DNA of 64,000 bases from PALSA-1353 sp036267155 (GCA_036267155.1 DATAWP010000007.1:1-64000); one strand, 5' to 3'. Positions 1-9,164 are shown, counted from the first letter of the stretch. Made by a program: numbers and translations. Notes: generated from the sequence alone by a model not told the origin.

Positions 1-12
1 GCTACAAATGCT
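1..12. repeat. Edge of a dispersed repeat (12-bp match)
   Basis: The first 12 bases, gctacaaatgct, are identical to 11994-12005, which is the outer flank of the palindromic element inside bufC. The rest of the element would lie to the left of the window, so this may be the end of a second copy cut by the boundary. The match is short and could be chance. Confidence 0.3.
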
Positions 13-142
13 ATAACGCTGGCGGTAGGGCCAGAGATTAGAAATCTCCGCCGCTCGGCAGGCCTGTAATCGAGTTGTGTCGGGACACGCTTTTGCATCT
101 ACACTGGAATACGTTATCGTTGCGCTATATCACAAATCTCAA

Positions 143-1225
143 TTAACTGAACGGGACACGACCCTTTATTGCCTTTTCGCCCTCCCTCAGCGATGCCATG
201 TCGATCACGAAGCGGTAGCGAACGTCGCTTTTCACGACGCGCTCGTAGGCTTCGTTGACCTTCTGAATCGGGACGACCTCGATGTCGGAGACGACTTTGT
301 GCTTGCCGCAGAAGTCGAGCATTTCCTGGGTTTCGCGAATGCCGCCTATGGTGGAGCCGGCGAGGCTGCGGCGGCCGATGATGAGCGAAAAAGCCGAGAT
401 CGGGATTTGCCCTTCGGGTACGCCCACCACCACCATCGCGCCGTCCACTTTTACCAGGCCGATATATTGGTTCCAGTCCATGGGGGCGGAGACCGTGTTG
501 ATGATGAGATCGAAAGTGCCGCGAAGTTTGGTGAAGGTCTGCGGGTCGGATGTCGCGTAAAAATGATCGGCGCCAAGACGCTTGCCATCTTCCTGTTTTT
601 TCAAAGACTGGCTGAGAACCGTCACTTCAGCCCCCAGTGCGTGGGCGAGCTTGACGCCCATGTGACCCAGGCCGCCGAGGCCGACGATCGCAACGGTCTT
701 GCCCGGGCCGGCTTTCCAGTGCATCAGCGGTGAATAGAGCGTGATGCCCGCGCACAGCAAAGGTGCGGCCGCGTCGAGCGGCAGATTGCCGGGTATCCGA
801 AGAACGTAATCCTCGTGCACCACGATCTTGTCGGAATATCCGCCCATCGTCGGCGTGCCGTCTTTCTCTCGGCTGTTGTAGGTCAACACCAGCGCCTCGG
901 TGCAATATTGTTCCAATCCCCTCTTGCACTGAACACACGTGCGGCACGAATCGACGAAGCAACCGACGCCGACTTTATCGCCGACCTTGAATTTCGTGAC
1001 TTCGCCGCCGACGGCCGTGATGACGCCGGTGATTTCGTGTCCCGGAACCATCGGGAATATGGATCCGCCCCATTCATCGCGGACCTGATGAATATCGGAG
1101 TGGCAAATGCCGCAGAATTTGATGTCGATCACGACATCTCGTTTTCGCGGCTCGCGCCGTTCGAACCCATACGGCCCCAGTTGAGCTTTGGCGGCGGCAG
1201 CGGCATAAGCCGCGGTTTTCAACAT
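143..1225 (-). CDS. Zinc-dependent NAD(P)-alcohol dehydrogenase (YahK/cinnamyl-alcohol type)
   Basis: A 360-residue cytoplasmic medium-chain dehydrogenase that should interconvert aldehydes and alcohols with NAD(P)H. The catalytic zinc site is visible as Cys38 in 'FCGICHSDIH' and the following PGHE (His63, Glu64). The structural zinc lobe is GCFVDSCRTCVQC with a further Cys after GLEQY, and the Rossmann motif is VGLGGLGHMG. Length and motif order match the YahK/CAD family, whose members have broad aldehyde reductase activity. It is a single gene, divergent from the GntR operon. The natural substrate cannot be told from the sequence. Confidence 0.93.
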   Translation of the reverse strand: MLKTAAYAAAAAKAQLGPYGFERREPRKRDVVIDIKFCGICHSDIHQVRDEWGGSIFPMVPGHEITGVITAVGGEVTKFKVGDKVGVGCFVDSCRTCVQCKRGLEQYCTEALVLTYNSREKDGTPTMGGYSDKIVVHEDYVLRIPGNLPLDAAAPLLCAGITLYSPLMHWKAGPGKTVAIVGLGGLGHMGVKLAHALGAEVTVLSQSLKKQEDGKRLGADHFYATSDPQTFTKLRGTFDLIINTVSAPMDWNQYIGLVKVDGAMVVVGVPEGQIPISAFSLIIGRRSLAGSTIGGIRETQEMLDFCGKHKVVSDIEVVPIQKVNEAYERVVKSDVRYRFVIDMASLREGEKAIKGRVPFS

Positions 1226-1527
1226 GGTCCATTCCTTTCCTGCAAGATTCGCACGATTTCACGACCGGCGCAAACCCGCGCCGGCAACTTCAAAGCGTAG
1301 GCGCGGCCAAGACGAAGAAAATAGAACAAATCCGCAAATTTTTATCCACCGTGTTGGCTGGTATGGATTTCAGCCGGCTCGCCTGCGAGCCGCGTTCTGC
1401 GTGGGGACGGGGCTCTCCGTCACACGGACCGCAAGCGGCCCGGCTAAAATAAGTCTCATTTCATCGCGAATCGGGCTTGACTTAATGGATGATTACTGTT
1501 ATATATCTGTAATCACTTTGTGGCCCC
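1226..1527. other. Intergenic region between divergent adh and gntR
   Basis: About 300 bp without a convincing gene. It holds a short palindrome at 1376-1391 (ggctcgc-ct-gcgagcc) of unknown role. The promoter and operator of the gntR operon sit at its right end. Confidence 0.6.
1477..1514 (+). promoter_or_regulatory. gntR operon promoter with overlapping inverted repeat
   Basis: TTGACT at 1477-1482 and TATATA at 1500-1505 are 17 bp apart, a good sigma70-type promoter. An inverted repeat GATTAC-N12-GTAATC (1491-1514) straddles the -10 box and ends 13 bp before the gntR start codon. YtrA-type GntR proteins repress their own operons through such palindromes, so this is the likely autoregulatory operator. 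Seen: the boxes and the repeat. Inferred: the function. Confidence 0.65.
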
Positions 1528-1944
1528 ATGTTCATTCGCATTGAGACATCCTCGGGCATGCCGATCACGCGGCAGATCGCCGATCAGATTCGCAGCCACA
1601 GCGCCAGCGGGGCGCTGGCGCCGGGGGATCGGCTGCCGAGCGTGCGGCAGCTCGCCAAGGAATTGGCGGTGAATCAGAACACCATTTTGCGGGTCTACGA
1701 ACGGCTCACGGCCGAGGGGCTGCTCGAGCGCCGGCATGGCGATGGAACGTATGTGGCCGATTCTCTGCCGCGGGGGCGGGCCAAGGCCCAGCGCGAATTG
1801 CTGATTCAGGAATTGGATCGACTGGCGAATCGCGCCGCCGATCTGGGCGTCACATCGGAGGCGCTTCGCGAACTGATCGATGAATCGCTTGTCCGTGTTG
1901 AAAAACAGCGGGCCGTTGACATGAAAGGGCGATCCCATGAGTGA
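1528..1944 (+). CDS. GntR-family transcriptional regulator, YtrA subfamily
   Basis: A 138-residue DNA-binding protein. The N-terminal winged helix (about residues 8-72) has the GntR signature 'ALAPGDRLPSVRQLAKEL' followed by VNQNTILRVYERL. The C-terminal tail is only about 60 residues with no FCD or UTRA domain, which is the short YtrA architecture usually encoded first in ABC transporter operons. Its end overlaps the start of the ATPase gene by 8 bp, so the two are translationally coupled. It probably represses its own operon via the palindrome over the -10 box. Confidence 0.92.
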   Translation: MFIRIETSSGMPITRQIADQIRSHSASGALAPGDRLPSVRQLAKELAVNQNTILRVYERLTAEGLLERRHGDGTYVADSLPRGRAKAQRELLIQELDRLANRAADLGVTSEALRELIDESLVRVEKQRAVDMKGRSHE

Positions 1945-2860
1945 AGAGCCGGTCATTGAAATGCGCGGCGTGGCCAAATCGTTCGGGCGAACCGCCGTGC
2001 TGCGAGGGTTGGACCTGACCGTGCCGCCGGCGCAGACGTTCGCGTTTTTGGGCCGAAACGGGGCGGGCAAGACGACGACCATTCGCATGCTGCTGGGATT
2101 GCTCAAGCCGGATGCGGGGCAGGTTCGCGTGCTGGGGCTGGACCCGCAAAAAGATCCGCTGGAGATTCGCCGGCGCGTGGGATACGTCGCCGAGGATCAG
2201 GAGATGTTTGGGTGGATGCGGGTGGGGCAATTGCTGTCGTTCGTCGCGCCGTTCTATCCGACCTGGGACGCGGCCTGGGCGAAGCAACTGAGCGATCGCT
2301 TCGAATTGCCGCTGAAAACGCGGGTGAAACATCTCTCCAAGGGGCAGGGCGTGCGCGTGGCCCTGCTGCTGGCGCTGGCCCATCGGCCGGAGCTGGTGAT
2401 CCTCGACGATCCGACGCTGGGGCTCGACCCGATCATGCGCAAGGAATTTTTGCGCGATCTGGTGACCTATCTGCAGGGGGAGCGCGTGAGCGTTTTTTTC
2501 AGCTCGCACTTGCTGTACGAGATCGAGCCGGTGGCGGATTCGGTGGTGATTCTCGATCACGGCCGGGTGCTGCGGCAAGCACAGACCGAGGAATTGCGGG
2601 CCAAGGTCAAGCGGCTGGTGGCCCCGGCGGAAGCGGAGGAAGTCTTGGGTGGTTTGCCGGGGATTCTGGACATCACCCGCCGCGGGCGGCAGGTGACGGT
2701 CGTGCTGGAGGACATCGAATCCGCGCGCCCCGCTCTGGCGGCGGCGGGCGTAACCGTCCAGGAGATCGATCTGAATCTCGACGAGATTTTCGAAGCGTAT
2801 GTCATCGGGCGGCGAAAGGTGGATCAGAATGCACAGCCTCCTCTGGAAAGAGTGGCATGA
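1937..2860 (+). CDS. ABC transporter ATP-binding protein (ABC-2 / YtrB type)
   Basis: A 307-residue ATPase energising an ABC-2-type exporter. It shows Walker A GRNGAGKTTT near residue 40, an unusual signature LSKGQGVRVAL in place of LSGGQ, Walker B ELVILDDPTLGLDP, and an H-loop in SSHLLYEIE. A C-terminal extension of about 80 residues follows, as in many exporter ATPases. It overlaps gntR upstream and the first permease gene downstream (32 bp). The substrate is unknown; YtrABC-like systems respond to envelope stress or antibiotics. Confidence 0.92.
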   Translation: MSEEPVIEMRGVAKSFGRTAVLRGLDLTVPPAQTFAFLGRNGAGKTTTIRMLLGLLKPDAGQVRVLGLDPQKDPLEIRRRVGYVAEDQEMFGWMRVGQLLSFVAPFYPTWDAAWAKQLSDRFELPLKTRVKHLSKGQGVRVALLLALAHRPELVILDDPTLGLDPIMRKEFLRDLVTYLQGERVSVFFSSHLLYEIEPVADSVVILDHGRVLRQAQTEELRAKVKRLVAPAEAEEVLGGLPGILDITRRGRQVTVVLEDIESARPALAAAGVTVQEIDLNLDEIFEAYVIGRRKVDQNAQPPLERVA

Positions 2861-3530
2861 GCAAAGCTGGAAGCTGGGCTTTGGTTGCCTGGTTCTGGGC
2901 GCGCTCGCGTTGATCGGATTGCATTCGCGCATCATCGACGATGAATCGATGGTGATGTTCGTCTGCGTCCTCGGCATCGCGCTGCTGCCGGTTTTGTCGA
3001 GCACCGGCTTGGTGCCGGCCGAGCGGAGCGAGGGAACGCTGGAATCTTTTCTGGCGCTTCCGGTGCCATCGTGGCGAATCCTGGCCGTTAAGACGGCGAT
3101 GGGATTTCTCCTGACGGCTGGTCCGCTGATCTTCGCGGGACTGGTCAGCATCCTGGCCGCGGGCGGCAGGGAAATGACCACTGATGCGATGTTTGCCCTC
3201 TACGCTCGCTCGGCGCTGGCGGCGATTTCGCTGTTCGTCTGGATGCTGGCGCTGACGATCCGACTCCCCAACGAAACGCGAGCCGGCCTGCTGGCTCTGG
3301 GCCTACTGATTTTCTGGATTCTGGCGACCGGCGGATTGAGCGCTCCTTCAGTTCCGCCGCTCGTGTTCGGTATTTCGCCGTTCGCATTCGTCCACGGGAG
3401 ATGGGCGGCCGATGAGCAAATCTTTGCCGCGCCGCCGCTCGCGGGGATGCTGATCGAGCAGACGGTGATCGCCGTGCTGTTGTGGGCGTGGGCGTCGCGG
3501 CGCCTCGCCGGCGCGGAGGGCAGATCATGA
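2829..3530 (+). CDS. ABC-2 transporter permease subunit
   Basis: A 233-residue integral membrane protein. It opens with MHSLLWKEWHEQ, the 'W-K-E' cytoplasmic N-terminus typical of ABC-2 permeases of this class and echoed in the next gene (SLAWKEWHEV). About six hydrophobic segments follow. The ATG at 2829 was preferred to an upstream non-ATG start because of that conserved N-terminus; it gives a 32-bp overlap with the ATPase gene. The stop overlaps the next start codon as ATGA. It probably forms a heterodimeric channel with the next gene product. Confidence 0.85.
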   Translation: MHSLLWKEWHEQSWKLGFGCLVLGALALIGLHSRIIDDESMVMFVCVLGIALLPVLSSTGLVPAERSEGTLESFLALPVPSWRILAVKTAMGFLLTAGPLIFAGLVSILAAGGREMTTDAMFALYARSALAAISLFVWMLALTIRLPNETRAGLLALGLLIFWILATGGLSAPSVPPLVFGISPFAFVHGRWAADEQIFAAPPLAGMLIEQTVIAVLLWAWASRRLAGAEGRS

Positions 3531-5314
3531 AAGCAACGATTTCCCTGGCTTGGAAGGAATGGCACGAGGTCCGCGCTTTCCTCTGGATTGCGCTCGGAAT
3601 TTTCATTGCACTTCCGATCGCCGGCGGCATTGAAGGACTCTTCCAGGCTCCCCGCCGATTTGAAATCGTTGCCTCGCCGTGGGTGCTGACATTCGGCGGG
3701 GTGCTGGCGATTTTCGTCGCGGTCGGCGCCACCTGCCGCGATTTCAGCGGACATCTCGAAGATTTCTGGCGATCCCGGCCTGTGACCGTCACTCGCTGGT
3801 TGCTGGTGAAATATCTCGTTGGCCTGTGCGTGGTGCTGGTGGCGTGCGTCCTTCCGCTGGCCGTCGAACTCGCATTTAACCGCGAGAAAGACGCCATCCT
3901 TTTGATCGCCTGGTTCCCGTTTCTCTGGGCTGCGCTGTACGGCATCGGCTTTCTCGCCGGCTGCCTGGTGCGGCGGACCGCGCACGCCGCCATGCTGGCG
4001 TTGGCGGCAATGCTGTTGGTCTATTGCGTGCCGGTCGTAATTCCGCCATTGCAATGGCTCAACGTCAGGATTGTCACGGATTTTTCGCTCCTGCCCGGCC
4101 AATGGCCTCCGGTATTCGGCGTCCCCCAACTGGGATTCGCAGCCGGAATGCTGGGTCTGGCAATGGTCGTCTTTGTATTGGCGCTACTGGCCGTCCGTCG
4201 CGATTGGCGCATCGGCTCTGGCCGGAAGATGATGTATGGATCGGTTTCGGCCACAGCCCTCATCCTCTTTGCGTCGGCCGCGTTCCAGTTGGGCACGAAT
4301 ATGCCGATCCTGCGGCAAATCGACATGCCCCCGGGCGAGCCGATCGTAGATATCTACTATCAAGGTGGTGGCGGCTACGTGATAACCCGGCGCGCCGTGC
4401 CGCTGCCAAAAACAGGCTTCGAAAGGACTGTCGATTACCAATATAAATTTCGCCCAATTAAGCTCACCGAATCAGGCATCGAGCTGGGCGCTCCCATCAG
4501 CGCAGATCAGCGATTTCTGTACGCTTTTAGTTGGTATTGGACGCACGCGCCCGGGGATCTCACGACGGTCTATTACATCGGTAATGATTCAGGCTATGTC
4601 AACCAGGCGGCCTTGTGGCTGCATGTAGCTCAACTCGATAAAGGGATCGACAAGCCGGTATTGCATCTCTGGGATGTTGCGCCGCATTCCTATAGTGATT
4701 CCCGGCCGCTTCTTTGTGCCTCGGGAAACCGACTGTACGCGATCGGCACCCGCCTCATTGTGCTGGACATCACTCAGCCCATGGCGCCGCGCGTGATTTC
4801 CGATGTGCCGTTTGGCTATTCGTTCGGTTGGAATCCCCGTTCTGGCGCCGACAAATTCACCGTGATCTTACCCCCAGTGCCTGGCGTGTCGCCCAGAGAA
4901 AGAATTCGGGCAATCACCAAGGGATTCAGTTGTTTTGAAGGGGACATCCTTTGTACGTTGTCTGGAGATAATACTTTGCTTGCCTATCGCCTCACGCAAC
5001 TGACGAAAACCAAGGCCGTCTTCGAAATAATCGGGCAATACAAACCGACGATGCTGGAAAATATGTTTGGCTCAATAAACTATTTCGGAGGGATGAGGCT
5101 GCAGAACGGCTTATTGTACGTCAGCGAAGGGCATCCCAGCGCTTTGGGAAATCCTCACATCGACGTCTTCGATACCCGCGGGCCACATCCGCTGCGATTG
5201 ATCGGGCACTTCGCCGCTCCCGGCGTCCGGACCGTCTTCCCATTGCCCGATGGCAACGCCTTGGTCGGCGGCGACAAACTCTGGCTCATCGGCCCGCCGC
5301 CGCACCGCCGTTAA
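3527..5314 (+). CDS. ABC-2 permease fused to a probable beta-propeller domain
   Basis: A 595-residue protein starting at the ATG overlapping the previous stop (ATGA). Residues 1-265 hold about seven membrane segments and begin with the same WKEWHE motif as the other permease. The remaining 330 residues are soluble and appear to carry repeated short strands such as LYAIGTRLIVLDITQP, LLYVSEGHP and IDVFDTRGPHPLRLIGHF, which resemble LVIVD/WD-like propeller blades. The last predicted helix would leave this domain outside the inner membrane. Ordinary ABC-2 permeases lack such a domain. Its role, perhaps ligand or cell-wall sensing, is inference. Confidence 0.75.
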   Translation: MKATISLAWKEWHEVRAFLWIALGIFIALPIAGGIEGLFQAPRRFEIVASPWVLTFGGVLAIFVAVGATCRDFSGHLEDFWRSRPVTVTRWLLVKYLVGLCVVLVACVLPLAVELAFNREKDAILLIAWFPFLWAALYGIGFLAGCLVRRTAHAAMLALAAMLLVYCVPVVIPPLQWLNVRIVTDFSLLPGQWPPVFGVPQLGFAAGMLGLAMVVFVLALLAVRRDWRIGSGRKMMYGSVSATALILFASAAFQLGTNMPILRQIDMPPGEPIVDIYYQGGGGYVITRRAVPLPKTGFERTVDYQYKFRPIKLTESGIELGAPISADQRFLYAFSWYWTHAPGDLTTVYYIGNDSGYVNQAALWLHVAQLDKGIDKPVLHLWDVAPHSYSDSRPLLCASGNRLYAIGTRLIVLDITQPMAPRVISDVPFGYSFGWNPRSGADKFTVILPPVPGVSPRERIRAITKGFSCFEGDILCTLSGDNTLLAYRLTQLTKTKAVFEIIGQYKPTMLENMFGSINYFGGMRLQNGLLYVSEGHPSALGNPHIDVFDTRGPHPLRLIGHFAAPGVRTVFPLPDGNALVGGDKLWLIGPPPHRR

Positions 5315-5378
5315 TTCGGCGAAATCTCCAAATCCGGAATGGGCCGCAATGCGCTCGTGAAACCCCTGCGACGACGGC

Positions 5379-7412
5379 GTGATTCTTCTGTATATTCCCC
5401 TCGTGGAGTCCACAACCCATGAGTATGACACCACCGTGCCGGATACCTCCGCAGCGAAAAAGCGGATTTGGAGCGTCTACTTTCTGCGCGGCTTCATCTG
5501 GCTACTCATTGCCGCCGCCGCTTGGATTTGTTTCATCGAAGGGCTGCGCCTGCATCGCTGGGTTTTCGACATCACCGATCCGATTCGTTTCAATGACGAC
5601 ATCCATCGCGGCTGTTACTGGGGCCTCAAGGCCAGCGGCTCCGAGGGGTATCTCAATCAATACGAAAAAATGCGCATCGAACGGCCGGATTGGCAGGACG
5701 GGCGCTGGGACCTCTGGCTCGATTACGCTCCGCTGCGCCTGCTGGTGATGCGGGAATGGGGCGTTTGGCTGCGCGTTCATCATCCGCTGGGAATGTTCAC
5801 GCCGCTCATCGACGTCTGGCAGCGGCCCTGGGCCTACACCGCGCCCGTGCTCTACTTCAACACCGCGATGGAAGCTTTCGCGGCCATCCTGGCATTTTTT
5901 CTCACGCGCCACTGGGTCATCCGCGGAACGTCCGACGAGCCGGCCTCGCATTTCCGCGGGGTCTGGCAGGGATGCGTCGCGGCGCTTCTGCTGTGGTTCA
6001 GCCCCGCCATGCTGGTCAGCGCCTACGGCTGGCCCACCTGGGATTCATGGATCGTTCCGTGGTATTTGCTCGCGGCCCTCTTGGCCAGCACCGAATGGTG
6101 GTTCTGCGCCGGACTCGCAATCGCGATCGGGGCGATGTTCAAGGGGCAACAACTCGCCGTCGCCGCCGTGTTTGTTCTGTGGCCACTGGTTCAGGGCCGA
6201 GTGGGCCCGGCGCTTCGCTGGCTCTGCGGCTTGATCTTCGGCCTGGCGGCGATCGCATCGCCCTGGCTGCTCAGTTATCTCCCGCCCAACCGCGTGGAAG
6301 CCGCCCGCCGTATTCAAACGCTCCTGCCGGTGTCGCTATATCCGCCAAACCTGTTCGCCATTCCGCGCACGGTCGACATCCCCGCGATGGTGTGGATTAT
6401 CGGGTTGCTCATTGCAACCGCCGCCGTTCCGTGGATTCTGCGTAGCGAGATGCGGCGGCCTAACTCGCGCATTCGCGCGATCACGACCTCCAACTGGATA
6501 TGGACTCTTGTGGCTGCCGCCATCATCGTCCTTGCGGCATATTGGCCCTGGTTTTTGCCTCGCAATCATCACGATTGGCTTCTGGGTTTGCTCGCGGCCA
6601 TCGTTCTCGCCGCCGCCGCGCTTTGGTTTCGCCCTCGGCATCAGCCGTACGTCCTTGCCGCCGCGGCTGGGATTGGCCTTCTTCTGTGCATGGACGTTTT
6701 CCACGGCAGCACCGGCTGGTGGGATTGCTCGTTCCATTTCGGCACCATCCACTGGCCGTACATGATCCAGGGTCTCACCAGCAATATCCCCGGAATGCTC
6801 GAAGTGCGCTACCATTGGTCCCACATGGCCCGCGACGTGGCCTTCACTCTTCCGGCAATTGGAGCGCATTGGCCTCGGTTCATCAGTGACCGATTCTGGT
6901 GGCCCGGCGCGGCTCTCGACGTCACTTCAAAACAGTTCTTCGACACGATCTACGCGATCCTTCTTGTCATCAGCGGAATCGCAATTGGGCTTCAAGCTCG
7001 CCGCAACGATCGCCGGACGCTGGTTGCTCTGGCGACGCCGTGGCTGCTGTTTTTTGTGTTTCCGGTGCAGATTCAGGAGCGGTATCTGTTGTTCGCCGCC
7101 GGAGTCTCCGTGATCTGCATCGGCCAGAGCGTCGGCGCGGCGCTGCTCGGCATTTTTCTATCGTTCGTCACCACCGTGATGACGCTCAACGTCATGATGG
7201 ATCACGGCGATGTGCGCGCCTTCGGCGTGAATCTGAGCAACGCTTTCCCCTGGCTCTTTTCCCCCGCCAGCGGCCAAATCATTCGGAAATATATCCAGGG
7301 CACGCACCCCGACATCGCCTGGGGCGTTTTGCTCGCCGCGGGCGTATTTTTCTATCTCAGCCTCGCTCCAAGTTCCAAATGGGCGCTTCACCGCGACGGG
7401 GTGCATGGTTGA
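5379..7412 (+). CDS. Polytopic membrane protein, GT-C glycosyltransferase-like
   Basis: Up to 677 residues with a cytoplasmic N-terminus, a first helix near 'FLRGFIWLLIAAAAWICF', a large extracytoplasmic loop containing the acidic DDIHRG motif and the segment LDYAPLRLLVMREWG, then about ten further helices. That layout fits GT-C-fold enzymes using polyprenyl-phosphate sugars, but no family was recognised firmly. The start is uncertain: GTG codons at 5379, 5403 and 5436 are all in frame and none has a clear ribosome site. It stands alone after the ABC operon. Confidence 0.7.
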   Translation: MILLYIPLVESTTHEYDTTVPDTSAAKKRIWSVYFLRGFIWLLIAAAAWICFIEGLRLHRWVFDITDPIRFNDDIHRGCYWGLKASGSEGYLNQYEKMRIERPDWQDGRWDLWLDYAPLRLLVMREWGVWLRVHHPLGMFTPLIDVWQRPWAYTAPVLYFNTAMEAFAAILAFFLTRHWVIRGTSDEPASHFRGVWQGCVAALLLWFSPAMLVSAYGWPTWDSWIVPWYLLAALLASTEWWFCAGLAIAIGAMFKGQQLAVAAVFVLWPLVQGRVGPALRWLCGLIFGLAAIASPWLLSYLPPNRVEAARRIQTLLPVSLYPPNLFAIPRTVDIPAMVWIIGLLIATAAVPWILRSEMRRPNSRIRAITTSNWIWTLVAAAIIVLAAYWPWFLPRNHHDWLLGLLAAIVLAAAALWFRPRHQPYVLAAAAGIGLLLCMDVFHGSTGWWDCSFHFGTIHWPYMIQGLTSNIPGMLEVRYHWSHMARDVAFTLPAIGAHWPRFISDRFWWPGAALDVTSKQFFDTIYAILLVISGIAIGLQARRNDRRTLVALATPWLLFFVFPVQIQERYLLFAAGVSVICIGQSVGAALLGIFLSFVTTVMTLNVMMDHGDVRAFGVNLSNAFPWLFSPASGQIIRKYIQGTHPDIAWGVLLAAGVFFYLSLAPSSKWALHRDGVHG

Positions 7413-7544
7413 TTTGCATGTGACCCAAACTGACCGTTTTTACGCTGGCGGCAGAAGCGCGCCGAAAAAGGGAAACTGAATCAAGATCCCGCCGATCCCC
7501 AGTTCGACTTCACCAGCGTCGGCGGAATTGTACGGTGGCGGGAA

Positions 7545-7946
7545 TTAGGGCTGCCAGAGCATGACGCCGATTTTCGAAGCGGCTTCGGCTAATTGCTTGT
7601 CCAGAGTACAAAGCGGCAACTCCAGACGGCGCGCCAATTCCAGATAGCTGGCGTCATAGACGGTCAGATGGTACGCGCGGGCCAGTTGAAGAACGTTAGA
7701 TTCGACGGGTTGTGGATCAATGTCTGCCAGTGGACCAACATCCGCCAGAAACCGCTCGGATTGACTGGGCCCGATGCGTCCGCGCCGTTCATTCACGACC
7801 AGGATGTTTCTTATTTCGTACCAAAAGAGCGAGGGAACGATGGCTCCTTCGGCTGTCGCGGATTGCAGCGCCGCCGAGGTCCATGCCGTCCGCTCGTCAG
7901 CGAGCGCCCAGGCTGCGGCGACCGAACAATCCACGACAATCGGCAT
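7545..7946 (-). CDS. vapC: VapC-type PIN-domain toxin
   Basis: A 133-residue PIN-domain endoribonuclease. The acidic metal-binding residues are visible in VDCSVAAAW (Asp6), FWYEIRNIL (Glu near 44), YDASYLELA (Asp near 98) and LCTLDKQLA (Asp near 115). It lies one base downstream of the antitoxin gene on the same strand, the normal vapB-vapC order. VapC proteins cleave tRNA or rRNA and are held inactive by VapB; the target here is unknown. Confidence 0.9.
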   Translation of the reverse strand: MPIVVDCSVAAAWALADERTAWTSAALQSATAEGAIVPSLFWYEIRNILVVNERRGRIGPSQSERFLADVGPLADIDPQPVESNVLQLARAYHLTVYDASYLELARRLELPLCTLDKQLAEAASKIGVMLWQP

Positions 7947-7947
7947 T

Positions 7948-8226
7948 TTAGTATTTGTGTCCGGTGTGCTTGTCGGCGATCAATTCTTCGATGGTGGCTT
8001 TGCCCTTTACCTCGGATGCCAGCTTCCGAATGGAGTCCGCCGCTTTGGTTCGCTCAGCAACACCGCTCTTACGGGTTTGCACCGAGGCCCCGGACGACGA
8101 AGCGCGTTTTTCGCTCGCGTCGATCGCCGCCATTTCATCGAGATAAGCTTCGACCGAGATGTGCCGAGCAGCGGCGGCAGCCCGCAATCGAGCGAACGTC
8201 TGATCGGGAATTTTTAATGTGGCCAC
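7948..8226 (-). CDS. VapB-like antitoxin
   Basis: A 92-residue partner of the downstream VapC. The N-terminal MATLKIPDQTFARLRAAAA resembles a ribbon-helix-helix DNA-binding strand and helix. The charged, probably disordered C-terminus (KGKATIEELIADKHTGHKY) would wrap the toxin. The gap to vapC is one base. It probably binds and autoregulates its own promoter, but no clear operator was identified upstream. Confidence 0.75.
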   Translation of the reverse strand: MATLKIPDQTFARLRAAAAARHISVEAYLDEMAAIDASEKRASSSGASVQTRKSGVAERTKAADSIRKLASEVKGKATIEELIADKHTGHKY

Positions 8227-8504
8227 GGGTAACTCCTCGGTTTATGCGATGCGGCACCGACAGTTTACCACATCTTGTAGAGGTTCGCAGCAGTTTCGTC
8301 ACGATGACCTGAACAGACCGGCAAAATCCCCGGTCGGCGCAGCGCGCTGAGTGGCCGTTCGGATAAAAGCGTCTCGACGGAGGAAAGCGATAAGTAACTT
8401 GGAGACGTTCGGGAAACGCCGCTTAAAGGTCACGCTCGCTAATGTCCAGATGTTCCCTTGTCGTCAAGGCACACCCCGCGGAGGTTTGGGGACGGAACGC
8501 GGGA

Positions 8505-9101
8505 TCACGGCGACGAAGGGTTAACCGTGGTTCGTGCGGACAATTCGGGCAGGGAATTCAAAAACTCCGGTCCGGCGCCGGCGAACCAGGCCAGGCCGTG
8601 ATGCACCCGGCGCGGGCGAAGAATCGGTCGAAAGCTCAGCGACATCACGACCAGCAGCAGCGGAAGTACCACGGCCAGGATGTCGGTGATCGGGCTGAGG
8701 GCGGTTGGTTTTCCGTAAATCAGAAAACCAAACACGTTCATCAAACCCACAAGCCCGACGAGTGCATGTCGGCCCATGCGTTGCAGCCGGTGTCGGGGGC
8801 AAAGGCCGAAGCAGATGTGGATGGGCCGATCGTGGATGCTATCGGAGTTCCAACCCGCGGAAGAAAACAGGGGATACCAGGCGCTCAGGGTGGAGATTTT
8901 CTTTGAGCTTGGGAGCCCGCCGGATTCAGCATTGCATTTGAGGCAGCGAGCGGGAAGAACCGAGTCGGGCGCGATGACAAACATCATCCCATCGCGCCAA
9001 ACATTCTCCGCGGCCACGCCGGCGGAATGGCAATGCTCCGGCACCTCCGCTGTTGGAAGCGATGAGATCTCGGGCGGGATGATCTGGCTCAATTGCGTCA
9101 T
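8505..9101 (-). CDS. Membrane protein with N-terminal zinc-knuckle-like motif
   Basis: 198 residues from the ATG at 9101, preferred to an upstream TTG. The order is: 'VWRDGMMFVIAPDSVLPARC' with a CLKC pair, a variable segment, CFGLCPRHR, then two hydrophobic segments (ALVGLVGLMNVFGFLIYG and DILAVVLPLLLVVMSL). This pattern, a CxxC followed by a C-P-x-H pair and two helices, is a widespread uncharacterised bacterial family. Cys and His probably bind zinc. No function is assigned. It lies in the accessory patch between two toxin-antitoxin loci. Confidence 0.6.
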   Translation of the reverse strand: MTQLSQIIPPEISSLPTAEVPEHCHSAGVAAENVWRDGMMFVIAPDSVLPARCLKCNAESGGLPSSKKISTLSAWYPLFSSAGWNSDSIHDRPIHICFGLCPRHRLQRMGRHALVGLVGLMNVFGFLIYGKPTALSPITDILAVVLPLLLVVMSLSFRPILRPRRVHHGLAWFAGAGPEFLNSLPELSARTTVNPSSP

Positions 9102-9164
9102 GCAGCGCCCGTCTGCAATATCCAATATAATTCCCGTCCCGGCAAAAAATAGATAGGCTCGAAC

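Noticed and set aside
1..80. Anticodon-arm-like hairpin (ggaga-tttctaa-tctct on the minus strand)
   Set aside because: No D arm, T arm or acceptor stem around it. It looks similar to the real tRNA-Arg arm only because of the short TTTCTAA loop.
8316..8335. Hairpin gaccgg / ccggtc upstream of vapB as a terminator or operator
   Set aside because: Short 6-bp stem, no T-run on either strand and no promoter next to it.
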